The position numbers were made by a program, and so were the translations under genes. Shown here piece after piece: positions 8,192 through 16,022 of a stretch of DNA of 19,728 bases; the first letter of the stretch is position 1, and every line of letters starts with the position of its first letter. Source of the DNA: VAZQ01 sp040510075. GTDB taxonomy: Bacteria; Pseudomonadota; Alphaproteobacteria; Rhizobiales; Xanthobacteraceae. Location: contig JBEVJT010000265.1 of NCBI GenBank assembly GCA_040510075.1, positions 1 through 19,728 of the forward strand. Reading direction: 5' to 3'. The notes below the pieces were generated by a model. That model had not been told where the DNA came from. It saw only the letters and a program-made list of their open reading frames with translations, and made no database searches.

Positions 8192-9685
8192 ATGGCCCGC
8201 GCGCTGAAGCTTGAATTTGCCGGTTTGCACGCTCCTCCCGCCGATGTTCTTGTCCTGTTCTGTGAGGAAGGGATGAAGCTTGGCGCGTTCCCGCGGCGCC
8301 TCGTTGAGCCCCTCGGGTCGCAATTAAGGCGCGCAGCTTCCGCTGAGCGTTTCACGGGGAAAAATGGCTCGGCACTCGAAATGGTCGCGCCCGGCGCGCT
8401 TGACCTCTCGCGCTTGATCATCATCGGCGTAGGGAGGGCGCGCGATTTCAAATCCGCCGATTTCGTCAAGCTCGGCGGCATCGCGATGGGACGCATTCCG
8501 GGAAACGCGAGTGCTGCCACTCTCGTTGCGGATCTGCCAGGCAAGCCTCTGCAGCCGGAAACCGTCGCCGATCTCGCACTCGGCATGCAACTGCGCGCAT
8601 ATACGTTCGATCGATACAAGACCAAGCGCGCGGAAGAGGACCCGCCGCCTCCCGATCAGATCACCATAGCAAGCGCGAATGCCGGAGCGGTCCGAAAAGC
8701 ATGGACTGCCCGCGCCGCTGTGGCGGGCGGAGTTTATCTGGCGCGCGATCTGGTGAACGAGCCCGCAAATGTCCTCGATCCGGCAGAATTTGCGGCGCGG
8801 ATAGGCGATCTGAAAAAGCTTGGGGTTGCCATCGAAGTGCTTGAGCCTGCGCAGCTGAAAAAGCTCGGGATGAACGCCTTGCTCGGGGTTGCGCAAGGTT
8901 CGGCGCATTCAGCTCGTGTCGCCATAATGAAATGGAGCGGCGGCAGGCGCGGCGCCGAACCCGTTGCGCTCATCGGCAAAGGCGTGTGCTTCGATAGCGG
9001 CGGCATCTCCATCAAGCCTGCCTCCGGCATGGAGGATATGAAGGGGGACATGGCCGGGGCTGCGTGCGTGGCCGGGCTTTTTCACACGCTTGCTGCACGC
9101 AGGGCAAAGGTCAATGCGGTCGGCGTCGTGGGCCTGGTGGAGAACATGCCAGGCGGCACGGCGCAACGGCCCGGCGACATCGTTACCAGCATGTCGGGCC
9201 AGACCATCGAAATAATAAACACCGATGCGGAAGGCCGGCTCATCCTTGCCGATCTGCTGCATTATGTAAACAAGCGCTTCAACCCCAAATGCATGATCGA
9301 TCTCGCTACTCTCACGGGCGCGGTCATAGTGGCGCTCGGCCACGAATATGCGGGCTTGTTTGCGAATGACGACCGCCTCGCGGACCGGCTGGCGCGCGTA
9401 GGACGGGAAACCGGAGAGCGTGTTTGGCGCATGCCGCTCGGGCCCGAATTCGACAAGTTGCTGGAATCGAAATTTGCCGACATGAAGAATACCGGAGGCC
9501 GGCACGGAGGAGCGATTACGGCCGCGCAGATGCTGCAACGCTTTGTCGACAAGACGCCTTGGGCGCATCTCGATATTGCGGGCACCGGAATGGGCTCGCC
9601 GCAGAGCGATATAAACAAAAGCTGGGGCTCTGGGTTCGGCGTGCGACTGTTGAACGCTTTCCTGGCGCAGTATTACGAGAAATGA
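8192..9685 (+). CDS. pepA: Leucyl aminopeptidase (M17 family, PepA-type)
   Basis: A cytoplasmic 497-residue M17 aminopeptidase that removes N-terminal leucine and other residues with two divalent metals (Zn/Mn). An N-terminal domain of about 165 residues precedes the catalytic domain. All expected active-site residues are present at a constant offset of -7 from E. coli PepA: K263, D268 (GKGVCFDSGG), K275, D286 (KGDMAGAA), D345, E347 and R349 in NTDAEGRL. E. coli PepA also binds DNA in Xer recombination and carAB control; whether this one does is unknown. The start has GGAG eight nt upstream, and the length equals the family norm. The stop overlaps the holC start (ATGA at 9682-9685). It is divergent from lptF. 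Confidence 0.95.
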   Translation: MARALKLEFAGLHAPPADVLVLFCEEGMKLGAFPRRLVEPLGSQLRRAASAERFTGKNGSALEMVAPGALDLSRLIIIGVGRARDFKSADFVKLGGIAMGRIPGNASAATLVADLPGKPLQPETVADLALGMQLRAYTFDRYKTKRAEEDPPPPDQITIASANAGAVRKAWTARAAVAGGVYLARDLVNEPANVLDPAEFAARIGDLKKLGVAIEVLEPAQLKKLGMNALLGVAQGSAHSARVAIMKWSGGRRGAEPVALIGKGVCFDSGGISIKPASGMEDMKGDMAGAACVAGLFHTLAARRAKVNAVGVVGLVENMPGGTAQRPGDIVTSMSGQTIEIINTDAEGRLILADLLHYVNKRFNPKCMIDLATLTGAVIVALGHEYAGLFANDDRLADRLARVGRETGERVWRMPLGPEFDKLLESKFADMKNTGGRHGGAITAAQMLQRFVDKTPWAHLDIAGTGMGSPQSDINKSWGSGFGVRLLNAFLAQYYEK

Positions 9686-10167
9686 CCGAGATTCTCTTCT
9701 ACCGCCTGTCGGGCCAAAACCTCGATCGCACGCTTCCAGCGCTGTTAGAAAAATCGCTCGAGCGCGGCTGGCGCGCGGTCGTGCAGGCCGCATCGGAAGA
9801 GCGCGTCGAAGCGCTTGATGCGCATCTTTGGACGTTTCGGGAGGAAAGCTTTCTTCCGCACGGCACCTGGCGCGAGCCGGCGGCAACTGAACAGCCCATT
9901 CTCCTGACGGTGCAGGATGATAATCCGAATCAGGCGGATGTGCGCTTTCTGATCGAAGGCGCGTCGCTGCCGAAAAATCTCGCTGCCTATCGACGGGTGA
10001 TCGTCCTATTCGACGGGGAGGATGCCGACGCGCTAAAGGATGCCCGCATGCATTGGGATGCGTGCAAGGCCCTGGGGCTCGACGTGACTTGCTGGGAGGC
10101 GGATACAAGGGGCCGCTGGCAGCGTATGGACCACATTGGTGCACAGGGGCCTGACCTGCAAGCGTGA
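9682..10167 (+). CDS. holC: DNA polymerase III chi subunit
   Basis: A 161-residue HolC-type protein. Chi links the clamp loader (through psi in E. coli) to single-stranded DNA-binding protein at the replication fork. The start MTEILFYRLSGQNLDRTLPALLEKSLERGWRAVV is characteristic of alphaproteobacterial HolC, as are HLWTFREESFLPHG and the PILLT strand in the middle. The frame is open further upstream within pepA, but the family start is the ATG at 9682, which overlaps the pepA stop (ATGA), so the pair is translationally coupled. The pepA-holC order is common across proteobacteria. The C-terminus (RGRWQRMD) also fits the family. Confidence 0.92.
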   Translation: MTEILFYRLSGQNLDRTLPALLEKSLERGWRAVVQAASEERVEALDAHLWTFREESFLPHGTWREPAATEQPILLTVQDDNPNQADVRFLIEGASLPKNLAAYRRVIVLFDGEDADALKDARMHWDACKALGLDVTCWEADTRGRWQRMDHIGAQGPDLQA

Positions 10168-10211
10168 CGACAGCACAAGGCCTAAGTCTTGCCTGTTTGC
10201 TGACATCCAAT

Positions 10212-10230
10212 GAGCGGACGCTGGCCGCTC
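10212..10230 (+). terminator. Weak hairpin downstream of holC
   Basis: GAGCGG (10212-10217) pairs with CCGCTC (10225-10230) across a 7-nt loop, 44 nt after the holC stop. There is no T-run behind it, so it may be a weak terminator or only an mRNA-end stabiliser. Confidence 0.3.
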
Positions 10231-10314
10231 AAGTAAATTGTTGATCATACGGCGGTTTCGGCGCAAAATCGGGTGTGAATGACTATGCGGACGACGGAGC
10301 AGGCGGTCTGACCC

Positions 10315-10782
10315 ATGGCGCGCTTCAAAGCGAGCCTCCTTGTCGGAATTGTTCTGGCGGTTTCGCTGGGCGCCTGCTCGGCGGATCTCAGCCTGAACAA
10401 TGTGACATTTAAGCCGGAGACCGCCCTCAAGCAGCCCGGCTGGAACGTGTTTTCCGGCAAGAAGGATGCCGCAGCTGATCTGCTCAACGCGGACGGCCAA
10501 TGCAGCGCCGCCGCATCGGAGCAAGCAGGAGCGGGCACAGGCGGCATTGCACTGCATATGACTGAATGCGAAGTGGTGAGGCGGGCAGGGCCGGTTGAGA
10601 AGTTCGAGTTTGGGCAAGACACCCGAGCCGAGCGCTCGCTCGTGCTCACCTACCTGCAGGGTCCGGCGCCAGGCATCTACCGATTTTCCGGTGGACGTCT
10701 CGTGGCGATCGAGGGGGCGCCGACCCCTGCGCCTGAGGCGCCGCAAAAACGCGGGGCCACAAAGAAGCCGGCGGGCAGCTGA
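10315..10782 (+). CDS. Small predicted lipoprotein, possible BamE/SmpA-like core
   Basis: A 155-residue protein with a lipoprotein signal: positive MARFK, a hydrophobic stretch, then the lipobox LGAC with Cys21 as the lipid-modified residue. The +2 residue is Ser (CSADLS), compatible with outer-membrane sorting if Lol rules apply. After a poorly conserved linker comes IALHMTECEVVRRAGPVEK, then a strand SLVLTY, then IYRFSGGRLVAIEG. That succession (a short MT-x-x-EV helix ending in G-P, a strand with an aromatic, a strand ending in a GRLV turn) resembles the SmpA/OmlA (BamE) fold, but this is my reading and not a search result. The Cys in DGQC and MTEC could form a disulfide. The C-terminus is Pro/Ala/Lys-rich and probably flexible. 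Function unknown; I recall related proteins in Bradyrhizobium-type genomes. Confidence 0.72.
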   Translation: MARFKASLLVGIVLAVSLGACSADLSLNNVTFKPETALKQPGWNVFSGKKDAAADLLNADGQCSAAASEQAGAGTGGIALHMTECEVVRRAGPVEKFEFGQDTRAERSLVLTYLQGPAPGIYRFSGGRLVAIEGAPTPAPEAPQKRGATKKPAGS

Positions 10783-10783
10783 G

Positions 10784-10802
10784 GGACCGCTGACGGCGGT
10801 CC
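10784..10802 (+). terminator. Hairpin terminator candidate after the lipoprotein gene
   Basis: A perfect 7-bp stem, GGACCGC (10784-10790) with GCGGTCC (10796-10802), loop TGACG, begins two bases after the stop codon. The following GCGCCGTTTC has only a short T-run, so termination may be partial and read through into the next gene. Confidence 0.45.
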
Positions 10803-10848
10803 GCGCCGTTTCGCTCAAGACTTTCCGGATAAAAAGGGAGAAGGACGC

Positions 10849-11670
10849 ATGTGCGTTCCGGGATGCCAGGAAGCAGTGCGAGCGGCGCTGACGCGTCGTG
10901 GGTTTTTCAATGCCGCCGTCGGTGCTGGCGTGGCTGTTACCGTCGCGCATTCGCGGCCGGCTCAGGCCGATGTCCCGAGGCGTTTCAGCCACGTCGTGGA
11001 CCTTACCCATACGATGTCTGCCGAATTTCCCACCTTCTTCGGAGAGCCTGGAATTCAGATGGAGAAAAAATTCGATTTCAAGAAAGACGGATTCAATCTG
11101 TATTGGTGGCATCTTCTCGAGCATGCCGGCACGCATGTCGATGCACCGATCCATTTCTCCGAAAACGGCAGCACATCCGAACGCCTTCCGACCGATGCGC
11201 TTGTGGTGCCACTGGCGGTCGTCGATGTGGAAGAGAAGGCAAAGCGGGATGCTGATTATCTTGTAACGCGGGACGATCTTGCCGACTGGGAGCACAGCTA
11301 CGGAAAGCTGCCGGAGAATTGTTGCGTAGCCATGCGTTCCGGCTGGGCCTCACATGTGAGCGACGCGGCGAAATTCACCGGCAAGGACAATTCCGGGATG
11401 CTTCATTTTCCTGGCTTTGGTGCCGACGCAGCCGAGTGGCTCATGAAGGAACGCAAAGTGGTAGGGCTTGCGGTCGATACGCTTTCGCTCGACCACGGGC
11501 CGTCAAAAGATTTCAAAGTGCACTACGCCTGGCTGCCGTCCGAGCGATGGGGCCTGGAGAATGTCGCCAATCTGGACAAGGTCCCCGCCGCCGGTGCCAC
11601 GCTGGTGGTTGGATTGGCGAAAGTGAGAGGAGCAACGGGAGGCGCCGCCAGGGTGCTGGCCCTGGTGTAA
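10849..11670 (+). CDS. Tat-exported cyclase-family metal hydrolase (kynurenine formamidase-like)
   Basis: A 273-residue member of the cyclase family (PF04199), metal-dependent amidohydrolase-like enzymes that include bacterial kynurenine formamidase and isatin hydrolase. The metal-binding signature HxGTHxDxPxH is complete (H92, H96, D98, H102). The N-terminus carries a twin-arginine signal, LTRRGFF (R16, R17), a hydrophobic stretch AAVGAGVAVTVA and a cleavage-like AQA before D41, so the folded enzyme is likely sent to the periplasm. Before the Tat motif is MCVPGC, two cysteines three apart in the first six residues, unusual for a Tat n-region. A very good ribosome binding site (GGGAGAAGGA) precedes the ATG. 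The natural substrate cannot be told from sequence; no tryptophan-degradation genes are nearby. Confidence 0.85.
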   Translation: MCVPGCQEAVRAALTRRGFFNAAVGAGVAVTVAHSRPAQADVPRRFSHVVDLTHTMSAEFPTFFGEPGIQMEKKFDFKKDGFNLYWWHLLEHAGTHVDAPIHFSENGSTSERLPTDALVVPLAVVDVEEKAKRDADYLVTRDDLADWEHSYGKLPENCCVAMRSGWASHVSDAAKFTGKDNSGMLHFPGFGADAAEWLMKERKVVGLAVDTLSLDHGPSKDFKVHYAWLPSERWGLENVANLDKVPAAGATLVVGLAKVRGATGGAARVLALV

Positions 11671-11757
11671 TGGCTTTTACCGCACGACTAGCTTGACCGC
11701 AGAAGCGAGCTTATCCCCTTACGTTTCCGACCCGATGACGCAAACGGCAGTATCTGC

Positions 11758-12180
11758 ATGGCCCTCGAGCGAACCTTTTCCATAATCAAGCCCGACGCTG
11801 CCGCGCGCAACCTGACCGGCGCGATCAATGCAATGATCGAACAGGTAGGTTTGCGCATCATTGCGCAAAAACGCGTGCATATCAGCCGTGAGCAGGCAGA
11901 AACCTTTTATGCAGTCCACCGCGCGAGACCATTCTTTCCTGAACTGGTCCAGTTCATGACGTCGGGACCGGTCGTGGTGCAGGTGCTCGAGGGAGAAAAC
12001 GCCATTGCGAGATACCGCGAGCTGATGGGCGCCACCGATCCGGCAAAAGCCGCTCCCGGAACGATCCGGAAAGTGCATGCCAAATCCATTACCCAGAACT
12101 CGGTGCATGGCTCGGATTCTCCGGAAACGGCGGCAACAGAAATTGCCCAATTTTTCTCGGGTAACGAGATCGTGGGTTGA
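11758..12180 (+). CDS. ndk: Nucleoside diphosphate kinase
   Basis: A 140-residue NDP kinase that keeps (d)NTP pools balanced by transferring the gamma phosphate through a phosphohistidine. The start ALERTFSIIKPDAAARNLTG and the active-site NSVHGSDS are clear, with H117 the phosphorylated histidine; K11 and the KPD motif are also seen. The stretch before the active site reads GTIRKVHAKS where most homologues have GTIRADFA-type sequence, a mild variation. Length is exactly the family norm. It stands alone, 87 nt after the cyclase gene and 205 nt before the TerC gene. I see no strong ribosome binding site before the ATG at 11758. Confidence 0.96.
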   Translation: MALERTFSIIKPDAAARNLTGAINAMIEQVGLRIIAQKRVHISREQAETFYAVHRARPFFPELVQFMTSGPVVVQVLEGENAIARYRELMGATDPAKAAPGTIRKVHAKSITQNSVHGSDSPETAATEIAQFFSGNEIVG

Positions 12181-12385
12181 TGAACTGCGCGCCTTGATCC
12201 GGCTCGACTTGCCAGTGTGACGGATCAGAAGTCCGCATCATTGGGGCCGCTGGGTGTTTTGGAACGCTGGCAAGACTATCCGGTTTGCCTGTAGATTGCT
12301 TCGCAGCGCCGTCGCGGCGCGCAGCACACGTGCGCAGGCCGCCTAGTCCCGCCGAAAAGGCCATCCTCTGGGATCACTCGCTTAA

Positions 12386-13150
12386 ATGAACGATCCGGCC
12401 AACTGGTTGAGCGCGATCGCGAGCGGTTGGAGCGAAATAGCCCACGCCGCTTTCTGGGTGGCGCTGCTTCAGATCATGTGGATCAACATCCTGCTTTCCG
12501 GCGACAATGCGGTAGTGATCGCGATGGCCTGCCGCGGCCTGCCGCCACGCCAGCGATTGTGGGGAATGGTACTCGGTGCCGGGGTGGCTGTCCTGCTCCG
12601 AATCGTATTCACCGGAATCGTCGCATCCCTGATGTTGCTTCCATACCTGAAGCTCGTCGGCGGGGTGGCGCTGTTTTACATCGCGGCCAAGCTGCTGGTG
12701 CCCGAAGATGCAGACGACAGCGAAGTGGAGGCAGTGGAGCACTTGTGGCGGGCTGTGCGCATTGTTGCTGTCGCCGACATTATCATGAGCCTGGACAATG
12801 TGATTGCCATCGCCGCGGCAGCGAAGGGCAATATGGCGCTCCTTGTGATTGGGCTTGCAATTAGCATTCCGATGATTGTCGCCGGGGCGGCGCTGATAAT
12901 GACCTTGCTCGATAAATACCCGATCCTGGTGTGGGCCGGCGCCGCGCTGTTGGGCTGGATTGTCGGAGACGTGATGGCCACCGATCCGGCCGTTGCGGGC
13001 TATATCGAGCCGCGCCTCGGTGCTGAGGGTTTCCACTATGTCGTTCTGTTTGCGAAGCTCGCAGGCGCGGTTCTCGTTCTTCTCGTGGGAGGATGGTGGC
13101 GCCGTTCCAAGCTGGAGGCGCAATCAGAAAACATTTCAGCGGCAGAATAA
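12386..13150 (+). CDS. TerC-family integral membrane protein (YjbE/YkoY-like)
   Basis: A 254-residue polytopic protein with about seven membrane helices and the two TerC signature motifs: ILLSGDNAVVIAMA (SGDN at 38-41) in helix 1 and IIMSLDNVIAIAAAA (SLDN at 135-138) in the fourth or fifth helix. Acidic residues in these motifs are thought to handle metal ions; YkoY/YjbE-type relatives in other bacteria help supply Mn to exported enzymes or export Mn. An acidic loop (EDADDSEVEAVEH, about 107-119) lies between the two repeat halves. The ribosome binding site is weak. I found no Mn (yybP-ykoY) riboswitch in the 205 nt upstream. The stop is 4 nt before the next gene's ATG, so the two are very likely co-transcribed. 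The metal specificity cannot be told from sequence. Confidence 0.87.
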   Translation: MNDPANWLSAIASGWSEIAHAAFWVALLQIMWINILLSGDNAVVIAMACRGLPPRQRLWGMVLGAGVAVLLRIVFTGIVASLMLLPYLKLVGGVALFYIAAKLLVPEDADDSEVEAVEHLWRAVRIVAVADIIMSLDNVIAIAAAAKGNMALLVIGLAISIPMIVAGAALIMTLLDKYPILVWAGAALLGWIVGDVMATDPAVAGYIEPRLGAEGFHYVVLFAKLAGAVLVLLVGGWWRRSKLEAQSENISAAE

Positions 13151-13154
13151 CAGG

Positions 13155-15272
13155 ATGAATCAGATCGTCTCTGTCCCGTGCATGCCCGCGCAAATCGGTT
13201 ACTCGGCTTGTCCGCACGATTGCCCCTCCACGTGTGCACTCGAGGTTGAGCTCCTGGACGAGCGAACCATCGGTCGGGTGCGAGGCGCGGAGGACAACGC
13301 GTACACGGCGGGTGTGATCTGCGCGAAGGTCGCCCGTTATGCCGAACGCGTGCACCATCCCGACCGGCTGCGGCAGCCGCTGCGCCGCAAGGGCGAAAAA
13401 GGTGGCGGAGCTTTCGAGCCGATCGCCTGGGATGACGCGCTCGATATCGTCGCCGAGCGGTTCTTGCGCATCGAGCGGCAGCTCGGTCCGCAAGGCGTTT
13501 GGCCATACTATTATGCGGGCACGATGGGACTTGTCATGCGCGACGGCATCAATCGTCTGCGCAATGCAAAACGGTATTCGGGTTTTCACGAGACGATCTG
13601 CTCAAATCCGGCGTGGAGCGGTTTTCTCGCCGGAACCGGTAAGGTGGCCGGTCCCGATCCTCGTGAGATGGGGAGATCCGATCTCATCGTGATCTGGGGC
13701 ACCAATGCCGTCAACACGCAGGTCAACGTGATGACGCACGCGGTGCGCGCGCGCAAGGAGCGCGGCGCCCATATCGCGGCAGTCGACGTTTACATGAATG
13801 GGACCATGGAGCAGGCCGACCTGCCGGTCCTTATCCGTCCGGGCACGGATGGCGCATTGGCCTGCGCGGTGATGCACTGCCTGTTTCGCGACGGCAAGGC
13901 GGATTGGAACTACCTTGAGCGTTACACGGACGTGCCGCGCGAGCTCGAGGATCACCTGCAAAGCCGCTCGCCTGCCTGGGCGGAAAAAATCACCGGCTGT
14001 CCGGTAGCCACCATTGAGGCGTTCGCGCGTCTGATAGGAGAGCGCAAGCGCGCGTATTTTCGCCTGGGCTATGGCTTTTCGCGCTCACGCAATGGCGCCG
14101 CCAACATGCATGCGGCGAGCTGCATCGCGGCCGTTACCGGGGCGTGGCTCCACGAAGGCGGCGGTGCATTCCACAACAATCGCGCGATCTATCATTGGAA
14201 CAAGACCATGATCGAGGGGCTTGATGCGCGAGACCCTTCGATCCGGATGCTCGATCAATCGCGTATCGGGGCCGTGCTATGCGGGGATGCCGATGCGCTC
14301 AAAGGTGGCGCTCCGGTCGCCGCGCTCCTCATTCAAAACACCAATCCGATCTGCGTCGCGCCCGATCAGGAGCGCGTCAAGCGCGGCTTTGCGCGCGAGG
14401 ATCTGTTCGTCTGTGTGCACGAGCAGTTCCTGACCGAGACCGCGCGCATGGCCGACGTGGTCTTGCCCGCTACCACCTTCCTCGAACATGACGACATCTA
14501 TCAGGGCGGCGGCCATCAATACATCCAGCTCGGGCCGAAGCTCATCGAGCCGCCGGGCGAATGCCGCTCGAACCACGAGGTGATTTGCGGGCTCGCGCAG
14601 CGAGTAGGTGCCGAACACCCGGGTTTTGCCATGACGGCACGCGAGTTAATCGCCTGGACATTGCGGAATTCCGGCTGGGGCACCCTCGACGAACTCGAGC
14701 GTAACCGCTGGATCGATTGTCAGCCCGATTTCGCCACCGCTCACTACGTGAACGGCTTCGCCTGGTCGGATGGAAAATTCCGTTTCAAAGCCGACTGGAG
14801 CAATGTGCGTATCGGATTCTGGCCGCAGGCTGGCCCGTTCCGCGACATGCCGCAGCTGCCGGATCATTGGCAGGCGATCGAGGACTCCACCGAACAATAT
14901 CCGTTCCGGCTGGCGACCTCGCCTGCGCGAAATTTCCTCAACACCTCTTTCACCGAGACCGCGAGCTCCCGTCAAAAGGAGGGCCGCCCCACGGTCCTGA
15001 TACATCCCGACGATGCAGCCGCCTTGTCGATCAGCGATGGCGGAGCGGTAGTGCTGGGGAATTCCAGAGGCGAGGTCCGCCTGCACGCGCAATTGTTCGA
15101 TGGGCTGCGCCGCGGAGTCTTGATTGCGGAGTCGGTGTGGCCAAATGCAGCCTATGAGGACAGGCGCGGCATCAACACGCTGACCGGCGATCATGCGATC
15201 GCGCCGGTCGGCGGGGCCGCCTTTCACGACAATAGAGTATGGATCAAACGCGCCGAGAGTGTGCGAAGGTAG
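13155..15272 (+). CDS. Cytoplasmic molybdopterin (bis-MGD) oxidoreductase, DMSO reductase superfamily
   Basis: A 705-residue catalytic subunit of the bis-MGD molybdenum/tungsten enzyme superfamily. The N-terminal [4Fe-4S] site is present (C19, C23, C27 in ACPHDCPSTC; C56 in GVICAK). The probable Mo/W ligand is C149 in TICSNPAW, aligned by eye with the ligand position of formate dehydrogenase (VUHGPS). Central-domain features follow (DLIVIWGTNAVNTQ; LLIQNTNPICVAPDQ; ADVVLPATTFLEHDD), and the C-terminal molydopterin-binding domain begins near residue 590 (RLATSPARNFLNTS). No Tat signal is seen, so it should stay in the cytoplasm. No iron-sulfur or membrane electron-transfer subunit is adjacent; the only likely operon partner is the TerC gene 4 nt upstream. 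The frame stays open upstream within terC, but ATG 13155 is the sensible start. The ribosome binding site is weak. Substrate unknown. Confidence 0.88.
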   Translation: MNQIVSVPCMPAQIGYSACPHDCPSTCALEVELLDERTIGRVRGAEDNAYTAGVICAKVARYAERVHHPDRLRQPLRRKGEKGGGAFEPIAWDDALDIVAERFLRIERQLGPQGVWPYYYAGTMGLVMRDGINRLRNAKRYSGFHETICSNPAWSGFLAGTGKVAGPDPREMGRSDLIVIWGTNAVNTQVNVMTHAVRARKERGAHIAAVDVYMNGTMEQADLPVLIRPGTDGALACAVMHCLFRDGKADWNYLERYTDVPRELEDHLQSRSPAWAEKITGCPVATIEAFARLIGERKRAYFRLGYGFSRSRNGAANMHAASCIAAVTGAWLHEGGGAFHNNRAIYHWNKTMIEGLDARDPSIRMLDQSRIGAVLCGDADALKGGAPVAALLIQNTNPICVAPDQERVKRGFAREDLFVCVHEQFLTETARMADVVLPATTFLEHDDIYQGGGHQYIQLGPKLIEPPGECRSNHEVICGLAQRVGAEHPGFAMTARELIAWTLRNSGWGTLDELERNRWIDCQPDFATAHYVNGFAWSDGKFRFKADWSNVRIGFWPQAGPFRDMPQLPDHWQAIEDSTEQYPFRLATSPARNFLNTSFTETASSRQKEGRPTVLIHPDDAAALSISDGGAVVLGNSRGEVRLHAQLFDGLRRGVLIAESVWPNAAYEDRRGINTLTGDHAIAPVGGAAFHDNRVWIKRAESVRR

Positions 15273-15340
15273 CGAAGAGCGACAGTCGCAAACGCACTCA
15301 AATGGCGCTTCGTTTTAATCCAATACACACAAGCCGTTAT

Positions 15341-15377
15341 TTCGAAAACCGGTACCTACTTTTCGGGATCATGCTCT
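15341..15377. repeat. Rhizobiales-type intergenic palindromic repeat (half element)
   Basis: The stretch contains CGAAAA (15343-15348) and TTTTCG (15360-15365) around an 11-nt loop holding ACCGGT/GGTACC, followed by GGGATCATGCTCT. From memory this matches a very common short repeat of Bradyrhizobium, Rhodopseudomonas and relatives (GAAAACCGGT...ACTTTTCGGGATCATGCTC). A full copy usually has a mirrored GAGCATGATC on the far side, which I do not see here. It sits between convergent genes and its end overlaps the last codons and TGA stop of purN. The hairpin could act as a bidirectional terminator. Confidence 0.65.
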
Positions 15378-16022
15378 GGGCGCGATCAGGATGGCTTCGT
15401 CCGGCTCGGCTCCAATAATCACAGATCGGCCGGCGACCAGCTTTACTCGGTCCAACGCAACAAGCGCGAGCGCCAGCGGATAAATGCGGTGCTCGATCCC
15501 GAGCACGCGCTCGGCAAGGGTTTCGGTATTATCGTCCTCACGCACGGCGAGGGCGCCTTGCGCAACGATTGGCCCGCTATCCATCTCCTCTGCCACGAAG
15601 TGGACGGTGGCGCCGTGGATTTTCACCCCGGCGGCAAGCGCGCGCGCATGTGTGTCCAGGCCCTTGAATGCGGGAAGCAACGAGGGATGAATGTTGAGCA
15701 TGCGTCCGCTCCACTGTCCCACGAAGGAGGGCGTGAGCAGGCGCATGAATCCGGCGAGGCAGACGAGGTCGATGCGATGCTGTTCGAGCAGCGTTTGCAG
15801 GGCCGCTTCGAAACCGCGCCGGTCCGCCCCATAGCTCGTATGATCAATCACATGGGTGGCTTGTCCGTTCTGCTGGGCTCGCAATAGCCCTGCCGCATGC
15901 GGACGGTTTGAAAGCACAAGCGCGATTTCAGCTGGGTAGGAAGATTGCCCCGCGGCCTCCGTCAAGGCCATCAGATTGGATCCGCGGCCGGAGATCAGGA
16001 CCGCGACGCGCCGCTTTGGCAT
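15369..16022 (-). CDS. purN: Phosphoribosylglycinamide formyltransferase
   Basis: A 217-residue GAR transformylase, the step of purine synthesis that formylates GAR to FGAR using 10-formyl-tetrahydrofolate. The phosphate-binding loop SGRGSN (11-16) and catalytic triad N110, H112 (LNIHPSLLPAFKG) and D148 (EEMDSGPIVAQ) are all present, and length is normal. The start ATG at 16020-16022 is preceded by AGGTGAAGGG. In many bacteria, including most Hyphomicrobiales I recall, purM lies directly upstream and overlaps purN; here the upstream 135 nt belongs to a divergent region and purM is absent. The final residues and the TGA lie within the intergenic repeat at 15341-15377. Confidence 0.95.
   Translation of the reverse strand: MPKRRVAVLISGRGSNLMALTEAAGQSSYPAEIALVLSNRPHAAGLLRAQQNGQATHVIDHTSYGADRRGFEAALQTLLEQHRIDLVCLAGFMRLLTPSFVGQWSGRMLNIHPSLLPAFKGLDTHARALAAGVKIHGATVHFVAEEMDSGPIVAQGALAVREDDNTETLAERVLGIEHRIYPLALALVALDRVKLVAGRSVIIGAEPDEAILIAPRA

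Noticed and set aside
8909..11295. Large minus-strand open frames across pepA, holC, the lipoprotein and cyclase genes
   Set aside because: These overlap well-recognised plus-strand genes, run through an intergenic region without any start signal, and encode compositionally odd His/Arg-rich sequence. They arise from high GC and scarcity of stops.
11693..11757. TTGACC as a -35 of an ndk promoter
   Set aside because: No acceptable -10 lies 15-18 nt downstream; the nearest TATCCC is only 13 nt away.
12181..12385. Possible riboswitch or small RNA before the TerC gene
   Set aside because: A yybP-ykoY Mn riboswitch would be expected for some TerC genes, but I could not find its conserved boxes. 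A GC-only 6-bp stem (12306-12311 with 12315-12320) lacks a T-run and is expected by chance at this GC content.
12993..13154. Upstream extension of the molybdoenzyme frame into the TerC gene
   Set aside because: The extra 54 residues overlap the C-terminus of the TerC protein in another frame and do not resemble the family. ATG 13155 gives a normal N-terminus before the [4Fe-4S] motif.
15273..15340. CGAAG...CTTCG inverted repeat with TTTT as a terminator after the molybdoenzyme gene
   Set aside because: Only 5 bp of pairing with a loop of some 40 nt; the tighter hairpin in the adjacent repeat is a better candidate.
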